Positions 1 through 8,572 of a DNA stretch of 55,877 nt are shown one piece after another; position 1 is the first letter of the stretch; every line of letters starts with the position of its first letter. Made by a program: the position numbers and the translations under genes. This DNA is from Rhizobium aethiopicum (GTDB lineage Bacteria > Pseudomonadota > Alphaproteobacteria > Rhizobiales > Rhizobiaceae), in assembly GCF_014197535.1 (NCBI RefSeq), contig NZ_JACIFV010000031.1, positions 1 through 55,877 on the forward strand. Reading direction: 5' to 3'. A model generated the notes under the pieces. The model was given only the letters and a program-made list of their open reading frames with translations. It was not told the origin of the DNA and searched no databases.

Positions 1-179
1 GCCATCCTTGCTCCCAACGTTGGTATTGACCAGCACGTCGAGAGGCGAGACTGTCGCATCTCTAACTGGCCCAACTGTCGCATTACTAAATAGCCCTTAC
101 AAACAAAAATCGCATAAGATAGCTTATGGAACTTTCGAAGAGGCCTGTCATAAATACGCCGAGCTAATCCGATGCTTCC

Positions 180-489
180 AAATCCTGCATGCCACGCCGG
201 AGTAACCTGCTCGGCGTGCAGCACCCGCCACACATCGACGTGGTCGGCTCGTTCAAGATAGAAGATCACATAAGGAAAACCCTTCACGTCGTACAGCGCA
301 GATCGGGCGGACCGAGTTCATATGAGTAGCGCAGTGAACCCGATGCAGGATGCTCTGCGATCAAAGTTCAGGTCGATTGCAGTGCATCGATGAAGCCTAC
401 CGCTATCTGCGCCCGCCGTGCGAGCATAATAAATTCAAGGCATTTTCCCCGCGAGCCGTCTGGCGGGGGACGACAGGTTTCGCGATCAC
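180..489 (-). pseudogene. Degraded ParE-type toxin
   Basis: Read from a GTG at 489 that overlaps the antitoxin stop, the translation begins VIAKPVVPRQTA and then loses frame. The conserved ParE segments continue in other frames: IAVGFIDALQST, then an in-frame TGA near 390, then LIAEHPASGSLRYSYELG. After another frame change comes GFPYVIFYLERADHVDVWRV followed by LHAEQ and PAW. These are the ordered blocks of a RelE/ParE-superfamily toxin (ribosome or gyrase poison), so at least two frameshifts and a stop have destroyed the gene. No full-length product is possible. The original end is uncertain and is placed just after the PAW motif. Confidence 0.75.
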
Positions 490-713
490 TTGGAGCTTTG
501 TTTCGTTGCCTGCTCGCGCAAGCTATCGAAATAGCTGGTACCAATGGGTTCGGTCGTCTCGGACGACGCGCCCTCAAGCAGAAGATTGCGCAACTGCTGC
601 CGATCCTTGTCGCGACGGATCAGTTCGCGCACGTGCTCGCTGCTCGTGCCATATCCTCGACTGGCGACCTGCTGGTCGAGATTGTCCGGTAGCGAGATAT
701 TCAAAGTGCTCAT
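486..713 (-). CDS. ParD-type antitoxin
   Basis: A 75-residue protein beginning MSTLNISLPDNLDQQV. This is the ribbon-helix-helix N-terminus of ParD/CopG-type antitoxins, followed by a charged C-terminal tail (YFDSLREQATKQ) of the kind that wraps the toxin. In the family it binds and neutralises a ParE toxin and represses its own operon. The ATG at 713 is chosen because the family motif starts there; the reading frame stays open upstream. It overlaps the start of the toxin remnant, the usual parDE arrangement. The antitoxin looks intact although its toxin is dead, so it is either an orphan antitoxin or decaying more slowly. Confidence 0.75.
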   Translation of the reverse strand: MSTLNISLPDNLDQQVASRGYGTSSEHVRELIRRDKDRQQLRNLLLEGASSETTEPIGTSYFDSLREQATKQSSK

Positions 714-805
714 GGCATCAAGATAAGCATGGCAAAAATTCGCAAGGACCGGCCTTCGTACAGCGGAGGCGCATCTCGCGGTTGGCGAGGACACGACGTC
801 CGGCC

Positions 806-1804
806 TCACCTATTGAACTCGACATCGCTCGCCTTCGAAACGCGGACGTTCCAATTCCGTAGAGCATCGCATGCCTCGGCTCGCGAGGGTGCGCCGATGC
901 GTCCGCCGAACACCTGGCATTTAAGCGCCGCGGCCATGGACGACAATCGCATCGTCTCTTCGATCGGCAGGCCTTCTGCGATTGCCAGCGCGAAGGCGCC
1001 GTGGAAGATGTCGCCCGCCGCAAGTGTATCGATTGCTCTCACCTTCGGCGCGGCAAGGTGACGGATGTCGCCGCTTGCATCGTCGAACCACAGGGAGCCG
1101 GTTTCGCCAGCCGTAACGCTGATGAAGGCATGTTCGAATTTCCGCTTCAGCAGGCCAACGGTCTCAATGAGATCTGCCGTCCCGGCAAGCCGCTCGGCCG
1201 CCGGCTGTGAGAACACGATGTGGCTCGCCGCCGGCGCCAGCACCTCGATGACGCCCTCGCCGGCAACGTCGCCGTCGAGTATGGCCGGTTTGCCGGCCTT
1301 GCCGGCTTCGATCAGCGCCTGCAGCGCAAGCTTCGGCCATCGGACATCGACAAGCACCGCATCGAAAGCAGACATCTCCTGCTCGGTGACCAGCCTCACT
1401 GTATTGTGGAGCCGATCGTCGTAGAAAGGTACGATCAGGCGTTCGCCCTCATCATCGATGAGGATCGTCGAGACGGCCGAGCGGGCGCCCTGCACAACCG
1501 TCATGCCGCTCGTGTCTATGCCGCTATCGCCGAGGTCGGAAAGGATGCGTTCGCCCGTCGCATCGTCGCCGACCGCACCCCAGAGGCTGGCATGGCCGCC
1601 AAGCCGGGCGACGGCGAATGCCGCGCTCGACGCCATGCCTTCGGCGACCTGCAGCATCTCATAGGGCAGGATCTTGCCCTGGCCTGTGGGCAATGAGCGC
1701 ACCCGGAACAGGGTGTCGAGCACTGCCGCGCCGATGCAGAGCACGCGGCGTGGCGGACCGGGCGGCGGGGCGAAGGCAGAGGGGGTCATCGGCGGTTGTC
1801 TCAC
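806..1804 (-). CDS. PfkB-family carbohydrate kinase
   Basis: A 332-residue ribokinase-fold kinase. It has the N-terminal VLCIGAAVLDTLFRV strand and the glycine-rich GGHASLWGAVGDDATGE region typical of PfkB signature 1. Near the C-terminus is DTLAAGDIFHGAFA, signature 2, with the catalytic aspartate in AGD and the anion-hole glycines. It should phosphorylate a sugar or 2-keto-3-deoxy sugar acid in the cytoplasm with ATP. It is the last gene of a minus-strand run: dapA-like, gntR, binding protein, two permeases, this kinase. Only 4 bases separate it from the upstream permease stop. Pairing with a dapA-like aldolase or dehydratase suggests a sugar-acid substrate; this is inferred. Confidence 0.85.
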   Translation of the reverse strand: MRQPPMTPSAFAPPPGPPRRVLCIGAAVLDTLFRVRSLPTGQGKILPYEMLQVAEGMASSAAFAVARLGGHASLWGAVGDDATGERILSDLGDSGIDTSGMTVVQGARSAVSTILIDDEGERLIVPFYDDRLHNTVRLVTEQEMSAFDAVLVDVRWPKLALQALIEAGKAGKPAILDGDVAGEGVIEVLAPAASHIVFSQPAAERLAGTADLIETVGLLKRKFEHAFISVTAGETGSLWFDDASGDIRHLAAPKVRAIDTLAAGDIFHGAFALAIAEGLPIEETMRLSSMAAALKCQVFGGRIGAPSRAEACDALRNWNVRVSKASDVEFNR

Positions 1805-1808
1805 CTGC

Positions 1809-2624
1809 TCACTTGACGGCGCCGGCCGTCAACCCGGCGACGATCTGCCGTTGCGCAAACACCGTCAAGATCAGGACCGGCAAGGTGACGATCAATGCGG
1901 CGGCCGCCAGCGGTCCCCAGCTGACCTGTTCGAAAGACAGCATATTATAGACGGCGACCGGCAGCGTGCGCGTTTCGCGACTGGCGAGCACGATGCCGAA
2001 GACGAAATTGTTCCAGGAGAAGATCACCGACAGGATGAAGGCGACGACGATACCGGGCCTCGCGATCGGCAGGGCGACCAGGCGGAAAACCTGCCAGGGC
2101 GTGGCGCCATCGATGCTTGCAGCCTCCTCCAACTCCATCGGCGTCGTTTCGAAATAGCCGATCAGGATCCATACGACGATCGGAACGGTGACAACGAGAT
2201 GGATGATGATCTGCGGCATCAGCGTGCCGAGCAGGTTCAGCCATTGGAACAGCAGAAACAGCGGAATGAGGAAGGACAGCCCCGGCGTCATGCGCGCGAT
2301 CATGATGACCATCGCCGATTTTTCGGCCTTCAGACGCGCGATGCCGTATCCGGCCGGCACGCCGATCAAGAGCGCCAGAAGCGTGGCGCTGCCCGTCACC
2401 AGCAGCGAATTCCAGAGATAGAGGAAGAAATTGTTCTCCTCGAAGACCTTCACGTAGTTCGACCAGGCGAAGCGCTCCGGGATGAAGATCGGCGGATAGG
2501 CGCCGTTGTCGATCTCATATTTCAGCGACAGCGAGATCATCCAGAGGAAGAACAGGACGACCGGCGAGATCATCACCAGCGCAACGAACAGCAGTCCGAT
2601 GCGATCGAGCGTCTTGCGCTTCAT
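1809..2624 (-). CDS. Carbohydrate ABC transporter permease (MalG type)
   Basis: A 271-residue inner-membrane permease of the CUT1 family with about six hydrophobic segments. The ATPase-contact EAA loop reads EEAASIDGATPWQVF in the second half, as in MalG/UgpE proteins. It would pair with the MalF-type permease encoded immediately upstream; that gene's stop and this ATG overlap at base 2624. It ends 4 bases before the kinase gene. No ATP-binding subunit is encoded in this cluster, so the pair must use an ATPase made elsewhere. Confidence 0.88.
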   Translation of the reverse strand: MKRKTLDRIGLLFVALVMISPVVLFFLWMISLSLKYEIDNGAYPPIFIPERFAWSNYVKVFEENNFFLYLWNSLLVTGSATLLALLIGVPAGYGIARLKAEKSAMVIMIARMTPGLSFLIPLFLLFQWLNLLGTLMPQIIIHLVVTVPIVVWILIGYFETTPMELEEAASIDGATPWQVFRLVALPIARPGIVVAFILSVIFSWNNFVFGIVLASRETRTLPVAVYNMLSFEQVSWGPLAAAALIVTLPVLILTVFAQRQIVAGLTAGAVK

Positions 2625-3562
2625 CAGCGTGCCTCCCCGTCGGACCAGTTCACCCGCTGCCGGATCATCATCAGGACGAAGGAGAGCAGCACGATGAGGA
2701 TGAAGAAGACGACCGCCATGGCCGAGCCATAGCCGATGTCGTAATAGGCGAAGGCGGTGTTGTAGAGATAGATGTTGATCGTTTCCGATGCTGTGCCGGG
2801 ACCGCCCTGGGTCATCGCATAGATGATGTCGAAGCTCTTCACCGCATCGATGCTGCGGATGATCACCGCGATCATCAGGAACGGCGCGATCATCGGCAGC
2901 GTCAGATAGCGGAATTTCTGCCAGACATTGGCGCCGTCGATCTCCGCGCTTTCATAGGGCTCGCGCGGAACCGCCGCCAGGCCGCCGAGCACGATCAGCA
3001 TGACGAGCGGCGTCCACTGCCAGCTTTCGACCAGCACCAGCGAGGGAATGACGCTGCGCTGATTGTAGATCCACTCCTGCGGGCCGATGCCGACGAAGGA
3101 GAGGAGATAGTTGAGCACGCCGAGCTGCGGATGGTACATCATCGTCCAGACGAGCGCAATGGCGACGGGGGTCGCCATCATCGGCATCACGAATATGCCT
3201 CGTATGAGGCCGCGCAGCGGGAACTGGGCATCGAAGATCAGCGCGGCGAGCGTCCCCAGAAAAAGGGGAACCACCACGGAAAGCGTCGTATAGAGCACCG
3301 TATGCCACAGCGACTCCCAGAAGCGCATGTCGGTGGCGAGTCTGATATAATTGTCCAGCCCCGCAAAGACCTGTGACTGGCCGAGCGTCCAGCTGTTGAC
3401 GCTCATCCACACCGTAAACACCCATGGAAAGACGATGACGGCTGAGATGACGATAAGCGCCGGGATGACGAAGGGCCAGTAGTTGGGAGCAAACCGATCC
3501 GGTTTGCTCCTTCCTTTCGACGCCTTGGCCATGGCGGCCGTTTCGATGCCTGCCGAAGCCAT
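2624..3562 (-). CDS. Carbohydrate ABC transporter permease (MalF type)
   Basis: A 312-residue permease with a cytoplasmic N-terminal tail of about 30 residues, then six hydrophobic segments. Its EAA loop (YESAEIDGANVWQKF) is the CUT1 ATPase-docking motif, and LTLPMIAP follows as in MalF/UgpA. It forms the transmembrane pore with the MalG-type partner downstream. The ATG at 3562 overlaps the stop of the upstream solute-binding-protein gene, indicating translational coupling. Confidence 0.88.
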   Translation of the reverse strand: MASAGIETAAMAKASKGRSKPDRFAPNYWPFVIPALIVISAVIVFPWVFTVWMSVNSWTLGQSQVFAGLDNYIRLATDMRFWESLWHTVLYTTLSVVVPLFLGTLAALIFDAQFPLRGLIRGIFVMPMMATPVAIALVWTMMYHPQLGVLNYLLSFVGIGPQEWIYNQRSVIPSLVLVESWQWTPLVMLIVLGGLAAVPREPYESAEIDGANVWQKFRYLTLPMIAPFLMIAVIIRSIDAVKSFDIIYAMTQGGPGTASETINIYLYNTAFAYYDIGYGSAMAVVFFILIVLLSFVLMMIRQRVNWSDGEAR

Positions 3563-4890
3563 TACCCCTCGCTTTTCGCCAGGACGGGTTCGAACTGTGC
3601 CGTTGCCGCCTTCAGTTCGGTTTCAGGATCGGCGCCGCCGATCATGTTGGTGAGGCCGACGCCATAGATGTCGCGGAACTCGGTGACCGGAATGATGACC
3701 GGCAGGGCGAGCTGCGAAATCTTGCCGGAGCCGGCAACGGCATCCAGCCATGTACCGGGCATCTTGACGCCTTCCCGGACCTTCGCATCCTCGAGCACGG
3801 ACTGGCGGAAAGGAACGCCCGCACCGGCCTGCAGCAGGCGTGCGCCCATGTCGTGCGAAATCGCCCATTGGCAGAACAGGTAGGCGGCTTCCTTTTTCTG
3901 GCTTGCCGCGACGACACCGAGACCGTCGCCGAAGGTTCCGGCGGCCTGCGCCTTCGGTCCTTTCGGCATGACGCCGTAACCGACCTGGCCGACGACGCGC
4001 GACTTTTCCGGATTCTCGATCGGCGGAGCAAAACCGACGCCATCAAGCCACATGCCGATCTTGCCTTGCAGGAAGGCCGACTGCGCCTCGGCCCAGTTGA
4101 AGCCGGAGACGCCGGGAGGGGCGGTCTTGGTCATCAGTTTCTGGTAAAGCTTGGCCGCGTCGATCGCTTCCTGCGATGTGGTGCGTAGCTTGCCGTCCGG
4201 GCCGAGCGGGCTCGAACCGTAGCCGAGCAGTAGCGTCGTCCAGACAGGCGTGTTGGCGTTCTTCAGACCGCGGGCAACGAATCCGTAGGTGTTTGTCGAG
4301 GGGTCGGTGAGGGCCTCTGCGGCACTTGCCAATTCGTCGAAGCTGGTGGGGTAGGCAAGCCCCTTCTTCTCAAACAGCGCCTTGTTCCAGTAGATGATCC
4401 AGTAATCAACCGAGAATGGCAGCGAACGCAGGACGCCGTCCGCGTCCTTGGCGAAAGCGAGGCCTGCTTCGGCGAAATCACTTTCCACCAGAGACGGGTC
4501 GGTCAGAGAGGCGTCCTTGAGGAAGCCGCTGATATCGGCAAGCCAGCCGCCTTTCTCGAACTGCCGCTTCTGGACGTGGTAGCTCAGGTGCACGACGTCG
4601 AAGCTCGGTTTACCGGAGCTCAGCTCGATGGTCGTCTTCTGGCGCTGCTGCTGTTCGGGGGTTGCTTCGGCATTGACCTTGATGCCGGTGAGCTCTTCGA
4701 ACTCGGACAGGTACTTGGTCAGGATTTCGCTGCGCGGGCTCTTGACCAGATTGACCTCAAGCGTGGTGCCGGCAAAGCGCTTCCAGTCGACCGCGGCGGC
4801 GGCCGGCCGCATGCCGAGCATGCTGCTGGCCCCAAGAGCAGCCGAGCCGGCCAGAAATCCGCGCCTCGTCGGGTTGAAGAATGATGACAT
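3562..4890 (-). CDS. ABC transporter substrate-binding protein, Tat-exported
   Basis: A 442-residue extracellular solute-binding protein of family 1 (CUT1). The N-terminus has a twin-arginine motif (TRRGFLAG) followed by a hydrophobic stretch and a likely AAAA cleavage site near residue 33, suggesting Tat export to the periplasm. The mature part shows family features such as the VNAEATPEQQQ and FDVVHLSYH regions. The ATG at 4890 follows a strong AGGAGGA ribosome site. It would capture a sugar or sugar acid for the two downstream permeases. The ligand cannot be read from the sequence. Confidence 0.88.
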   Translation of the reverse strand: MSSFFNPTRRGFLAGSAALGASSMLGMRPAAAAVDWKRFAGTTLEVNLVKSPRSEILTKYLSEFEELTGIKVNAEATPEQQQRQKTTIELSSGKPSFDVVHLSYHVQKRQFEKGGWLADISGFLKDASLTDPSLVESDFAEAGLAFAKDADGVLRSLPFSVDYWIIYWNKALFEKKGLAYPTSFDELASAAEALTDPSTNTYGFVARGLKNANTPVWTTLLLGYGSSPLGPDGKLRTTSQEAIDAAKLYQKLMTKTAPPGVSGFNWAEAQSAFLQGKIGMWLDGVGFAPPIENPEKSRVVGQVGYGVMPKGPKAQAAGTFGDGLGVVAASQKKEAAYLFCQWAISHDMGARLLQAGAGVPFRQSVLEDAKVREGVKMPGTWLDAVAGSGKISQLALPVIIPVTEFRDIYGVGLTNMIGGADPETELKAATAQFEPVLAKSEG

Positions 4891-4944
4891 GTAATCCTCC
4901 TCCTTTTGCCGGCGATCTCCTCATCCCCGGCTGTTCATTCTCGA

Positions 4945-5604
4945 TTATATCCCGAGCGCACGATCCCTTGCATGATTGATGTGTGCGACAAGGCTGTTGA
5001 CGGCGTCCTCCGCCGAACGGCGTTCGATCGCCTCGAGCACCTTCAGGTGCTCGCCCATGACGGGTCCGACGTGACCGTCGATGCGAAAGCGGTCCTGGCT
5101 GATCAGGCGCATCTTGATCGAGTTCACGCGGTAGGCGTTCGAAATGATAGTATTGCCAAGGGCGTCGATAAAGGCATCGTGCATGCCCCAGTCGACAGCC
5201 TGGGCGCGCAGCTCCAATTCGTGCGAGCCGTCGCCGCTGCGGATGGCGTCGGCGATATCGCGGTGCTGCTTCAAGAGCTTTGCGATCGTCTCATCCGACG
5301 CGGACCGGGTGAAGAGGGCCACGGCTTCCTTCTCCAGGAACACGCGCAGCTGGAAGGCTTCGCGAATGAGGTTGAGATCGATATGCGCAATCTGCAAACC
5401 CCGCTGTGGCACCGTCTTGATCAGCCCTTCGGCTTCGAGCCTGGGGATGAGTTCGCGGATGGCGCCGAGCGGCAGCCCCGTCAGGTCCACGAGGCGGCGC
5501 TGGGACACGAACTGGCCGGGACGCATGTCACGAGCAAGGAGGTGGCGCGTGAAGCTCGCATACGCCTTTTCCCGCAGTGTCGGCTGCTCCTCCGTTCCGT
5601 CCAT
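4945..5604 (-). CDS. GntR-family regulator, FCD domain
   Basis: A 219-residue transcription factor. It has an N-terminal winged helix (residues about 10-70; SQRRLVDLTGLPLGAIRELI as recognition region) and an all-helical FCD ligand-binding domain with conserved HDAF and H residues for a metal-bound carboxylate effector. The ATG at 5604 is preferred over the upstream one at 5622 because GGAGGAGGC lies just before it. It sits between the dapA-like gene and the binding-protein gene in the same orientation, so it probably controls this catabolic operon in response to a sugar acid or related carboxylate. Confidence 0.85.
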   Translation of the reverse strand: MDGTEEQPTLREKAYASFTRHLLARDMRPGQFVSQRRLVDLTGLPLGAIRELIPRLEAEGLIKTVPQRGLQIAHIDLNLIREAFQLRVFLEKEAVALFTRSASDETIAKLLKQHRDIADAIRSGDGSHELELRAQAVDWGMHDAFIDALGNTIISNAYRVNSIKMRLISQDRFRIDGHVGPVMGEHLKVLEAIERRSAEDAVNSLVAHINHARDRALGI

Positions 5605-5629
5605 CGCCTCCTCCAGAAACATGCCCGAC

Positions 5630-6514
5630 CTATGCGGCTTTCGAGCGGAAAAGATTATCGAATGCCAGAGCGAGCTGCGCCCGCGCTTCGCCGGATATCG
5701 AAGTAAGCGGCGGACGGACCGCGATCCATGTCTCCTCCGACGTCGTGCGCGCGACCATCGCCTTCACGGCCGGAACGACAGGGTGTTTCAGCAATTCAAG
5801 GACGAAATCGGCAACGCGGTTATCATCCCTGCCCTCCTCGGCCATCGGCTTGAGTTCGCGGGGCACGAAATTCGCCATGCCCGAGATCGCGCCCTGGCCG
5901 CCGAGCCGCACGGCCCTTGCGAGGTGCCGCTCGTCGCCGACCAGGATGATGAGATCACTATGCGCTTCGAGAAGCGCTTCCGTATAAGGCCAGTCGCCGG
6001 AGGAATCCTTGACGCCCGTGACGATATGGGGAAAGGCGGTCCGCAGCCGACCGATCAGCGACACACTCAGCGGCACCATGGTGAGCGAGGGAAGATTGTA
6101 GAGTATGATATCCCGCGCCGCGTCACCCAGCAGGGCGAATACGGCGGAAAACCACTGGAAGACGCCGTCGTCGCTGACGTTCTTGAAATAGGACGGCGGG
6201 GCAAGAAGGATATTGCGGGCGCCCAGGGAAAGAGCCTGACCGGCCTGCGTCGCCGCATCCTCCGCGGCATCGACGAGCACGCCGACGATGATGTTGTCGG
6301 GCGCGATGCCGGCATCGAGAAAGGCGGCCAGCACGCGTTCCCGTTCGCCGTGCCCGATGGAGGAACCCTCGCCCGTCGTCCCGAACAGCGTCACGCTGGA
6401 GCATCCGGCGGCAAGGCAGCGCCGCGCCTGCGCGATCATCGCCTCGATCGCAATATTGCCATCGCTGTCGAACGGCGTGGCGAGAGCGACGGAAAGCCCG
6501 AATCTTGATGTCAA
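5630..6514 (-). CDS. Dihydrodipicolinate synthase family protein (DapA-like), TTG start
   Basis: A 294-residue TIM-barrel class I aldolase/lyase. The Schiff-base lysine is K169 in VTGVKDSSG and the catalytic tyrosine is Y139 in LYNLPS. GTTGEG at 45-50 is the carboxylate-binding loop typical of the family. Members cleave or dehydrate 2-oxo acids such as 2-keto-3-deoxy sugar acids; true DapA works in lysine synthesis. Catabolic context favours the former. No ATG fits: the start is a TTG at 6514, with GGGAGGA six bases upstream. It is the first gene of the minus-strand operon and lies 25 bases before gntR. Confidence 0.85.
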   Translation of the reverse strand: MTSRFGLSVALATPFDSDGNIAIEAMIAQARRCLAAGCSSVTLFGTTGEGSSIGHGERERVLAAFLDAGIAPDNIIVGVLVDAAEDAATQAGQALSLGARNILLAPPSYFKNVSDDGVFQWFSAVFALLGDAARDIILYNLPSLTMVPLSVSLIGRLRTAFPHIVTGVKDSSGDWPYTEALLEAHSDLIILVGDERHLARAVRLGGQGAISGMANFVPRELKPMAEEGRDDNRVADFVLELLKHPVVPAVKAMVARTTSEETWIAVRPPLTSISGEARAQLALAFDNLFRSKAA

Positions 6515-6869
6515 CTTTGATCCTCCCAGCTAATGGGTCAGGTGTAGCAGACTGACATGTTAGTTGTAAAGGACTGATCATCGGTGTCTTGGCGGCTTTC
6601 ACTTCACTCAGATAGAATCACGTTGCCCGCCGGCAAGGTCGTGCGTCTGCAATTTACCTCGGCAGATGTCTTTACGACTTGAGGACTAGGTAACATCGAG
6701 AAGGTGGATCTTGCCTGGTCGCATGAATGAGCACCGGATCGGGACGCCCGCCGAAGCCGGACAGGCCGACGGCGTGCTTCAAACGGGCGCGGATGGTCCG
6801 AAGAAGGTTCGTGGCGGTGCAATTCCATTCAGGTCAGAGCGCCTTCGACGGCCGGATGCTTTGCGCCGG
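6515..6869. other. Intergenic region before the dapA-like operon
   Basis: About 355 bases between the sitD end and the dapA-like start. It holds the presumed operon promoter and GntR operator near 6552. The open frames between 6604 and 6944 show no recognisable family and no convincing ribosome site, so I call no gene here. Confidence 0.5.
6552..6563. promoter_or_regulatory. Candidate GntR operator
   Basis: CTGACATGTTAG is an imperfect 12-base palindrome about 38 bases upstream of the dapA-like start. On the minus strand it lies between a possible -35 (TTTACA) and a -10-like CTACAC with 17 bases between them. It is a plausible site for the GntR regulator encoded in the same operon. This is inference from position and symmetry. 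Confidence 0.35.
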
Positions 6870-7715
6870 CTAGACCGGCTCCGCGGCGTCGCTCCGGGCC
6901 GCCTGGCGCATGGCATGGACGAAGGCGAGTACGAAAATGATTGAGAGCACGAGCACGATGGTCGGTGCGGGTGCGCTGTCGATGAAGAAGGACAGGTAGA
7001 CGCCCGTGAAGGAGCCGGTGACGGCGATGGCGATCGACAGGACGAGCATGGTGCTGAACTTTCGGGTCAGCAGGAAGGCGATGGCGCCCGGCGCGATTAG
7101 CATGGCGATCGAAAGAATGATGCCGACCGCCTGCAGGGCGCCCACGATGGTCAGCGAGATGAGCGCGAGCAGGCCGTAATGCAGGAGACCGATTCTCAGC
7201 CCCACCGCCTTTGCCTGCGTCGGGTCGAAAGCGTGCAGCAGGAAGTCCTTCCACTTGATGCCGAGAATGCCCGCCGTGACCGCGGCGACCACGGTCGCCT
7301 GCGCAATATCGCCCCACGAGACGCCGAGCATGTCGCCGAACAGGATATGGTCGAGATGCACGTCGGTTTGGATTTTGACGTAGAGCACAAGGCCGAGCCC
7401 GAACATGCCGGAGAAGACGATGCCCATCACCGTGTCTTCCTTGATGCGGCTGTTTTCTTCGAGGAAGCCGGTGGCGATGGCGCAGAACATGCCGGCGGCG
7501 AAGGCGCCGACTGCATAGGGAAAGCCGACGATATAGGCAATGACGACGCCGGGAAAGATTGCGTGGCTGATCGCGTCGCCCATCAGCGACCAGCCCTTCA
7601 GCACCACGAAGCTGGACAGAAGCGCCATCGGCACGGCGACGAGCACCGAAATGACAAGCGCATGGACCATGAATACGAACTGGAAAGGCGAAAGCAGCGT
7701 ATCGAGGAAGTTCAT
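6870..7715 (-). CDS. sitD: Manganese/iron ABC transporter permease SitD
   Basis: A 281-residue integral membrane protein of the ABC-3 (ZnuB/SitC/D) permease family with about eight hydrophobic segments. Conserved stretches include GWSLMGDAISHAIFPGV near the N-terminus and GAIAFLLT later. It should form the metal channel together with SitC. Its ATG overlaps the sitC stop by four bases. It is the last gene of the sitABCD operon. Rhizobial Sit systems import Mn(II), with Fe(II) possible. Confidence 0.88.
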   Translation of the reverse strand: MNFLDTLLSPFQFVFMVHALVISVLVAVPMALLSSFVVLKGWSLMGDAISHAIFPGVVIAYIVGFPYAVGAFAAGMFCAIATGFLEENSRIKEDTVMGIVFSGMFGLGLVLYVKIQTDVHLDHILFGDMLGVSWGDIAQATVVAAVTAGILGIKWKDFLLHAFDPTQAKAVGLRIGLLHYGLLALISLTIVGALQAVGIILSIAMLIAPGAIAFLLTRKFSTMLVLSIAIAVTGSFTGVYLSFFIDSAPAPTIVLVLSIIFVLAFVHAMRQAARSDAAEPV

Positions 7716-8572
7716 CGCGCCGCCTCCAGTGCCTGCGCGGCCCTCCTGCGTGCGGCGAGTATTCCGTGCTTGGGGGCAAAGAGGAAGGCAAGCAGGAAGA
7801 TTGCCGTCTGGAGCACAACGATGATGCCGCCGGTCGCGCCGTCGAGAAAGTAGCTCGCATAGGCGCCTGAGAAGCTGGTGATCGAGCCGATCGCGATCGC
7901 GATGAGCAGGAGACGCGCGAAACGATCGGTCAGCAGATAGGCGGTCGCGCCAGGGGTCACCACCATGCAGATGACCAGGAATGCGCCGACCGTCTGCAGT
8001 GCCGCGACGGTGGAGGCGGAAAGCAGCGTGAAGAACATGATCTTGAGCACGGTCGGATTAAGGCCGATCGAGCGGGCATGACTCTCGTCGAAGAAAGTGA
8101 CCATTAGGTCCTTCCACTTGACGAGCAGGATGGCCAGCGACACGAAGCCGATGATGGCGAGTTGCAGCGTATCCTCGGGTGTGATGGCGAGAATATTGCC
8201 GAGCACGATCGTCTGGATGTTCACCGCCGTCGGTTTCAGCGACACCATGAATAGGCCAAGCCCGAAGAAGGAGGAAAAGATCAGGCCGATGATGGCGTCT
8301 TCCTTCAGCTTGGTGCGCTGGTTGAGGAAAAGCATGGCGGCTGCGGCAAGACCGCCGGAGAAGAAAGCGCCGATCGAGAAGGGAAGCCCGAGCATATAGG
8401 CGCCGGCTACACCGGGGACGATCGCATGGGAGAGCGCATCGCCGATCAGCGACCAGCCCTTCAGTATCAGGTAACAGGAAAGAAAGGCACAGACGCCGCC
8501 GACGAGGGCCGATACCCACATGGCGTTCAGCATGTAGTTGTAGGTGAAGGGCTCGGTGAGAACGGCCGTCAT
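7712..8572 (-). CDS. sitC: Manganese/iron ABC transporter permease SitC
   Basis: A 286-residue ABC-3 family permease, clearly paralogous to SitD: it shares GWSLIGDALSHAIVPGV near the N-terminus and GATAYLLTDRFA in the second half. It is an inner-membrane component of the Mn(II) importer. It overlaps sitB by four bases upstream and sitD by four bases downstream, so the three genes are translationally coupled. Confidence 0.88.
   Translation of the reverse strand: MTAVLTEPFTYNYMLNAMWVSALVGGVCAFLSCYLILKGWSLIGDALSHAIVPGVAGAYMLGLPFSIGAFFSGGLAAAAMLFLNQRTKLKEDAIIGLIFSSFFGLGLFMVSLKPTAVNIQTIVLGNILAITPEDTLQLAIIGFVSLAILLVKWKDLMVTFFDESHARSIGLNPTVLKIMFFTLLSASTVAALQTVGAFLVICMVVTPGATAYLLTDRFARLLLIAIAIGSITSFSGAYASYFLDGATGGIIVVLQTAIFLLAFLFAPKHGILAARRRAAQALEAAR

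Noticed and set aside
1..45. Short minus-strand segment reading LDVLVNTNVGSKDG, like part of an SDR dehydrogenase
   Set aside because: Only about 14 codons at the window edge, without cofactor or catalytic motifs; too short to call a gene or pseudogene.
5144..6508. Plus-strand open frame of 454 codons
   Set aside because: Antisense to the GntR and DapA-like genes; Arg/Ser-rich shadow without motifs.
6604..6944. Small frames on both strands before the dapA-like operon
   Set aside because: Mutually overlapping, no family recognised, no ribosome site; more likely non-coding.
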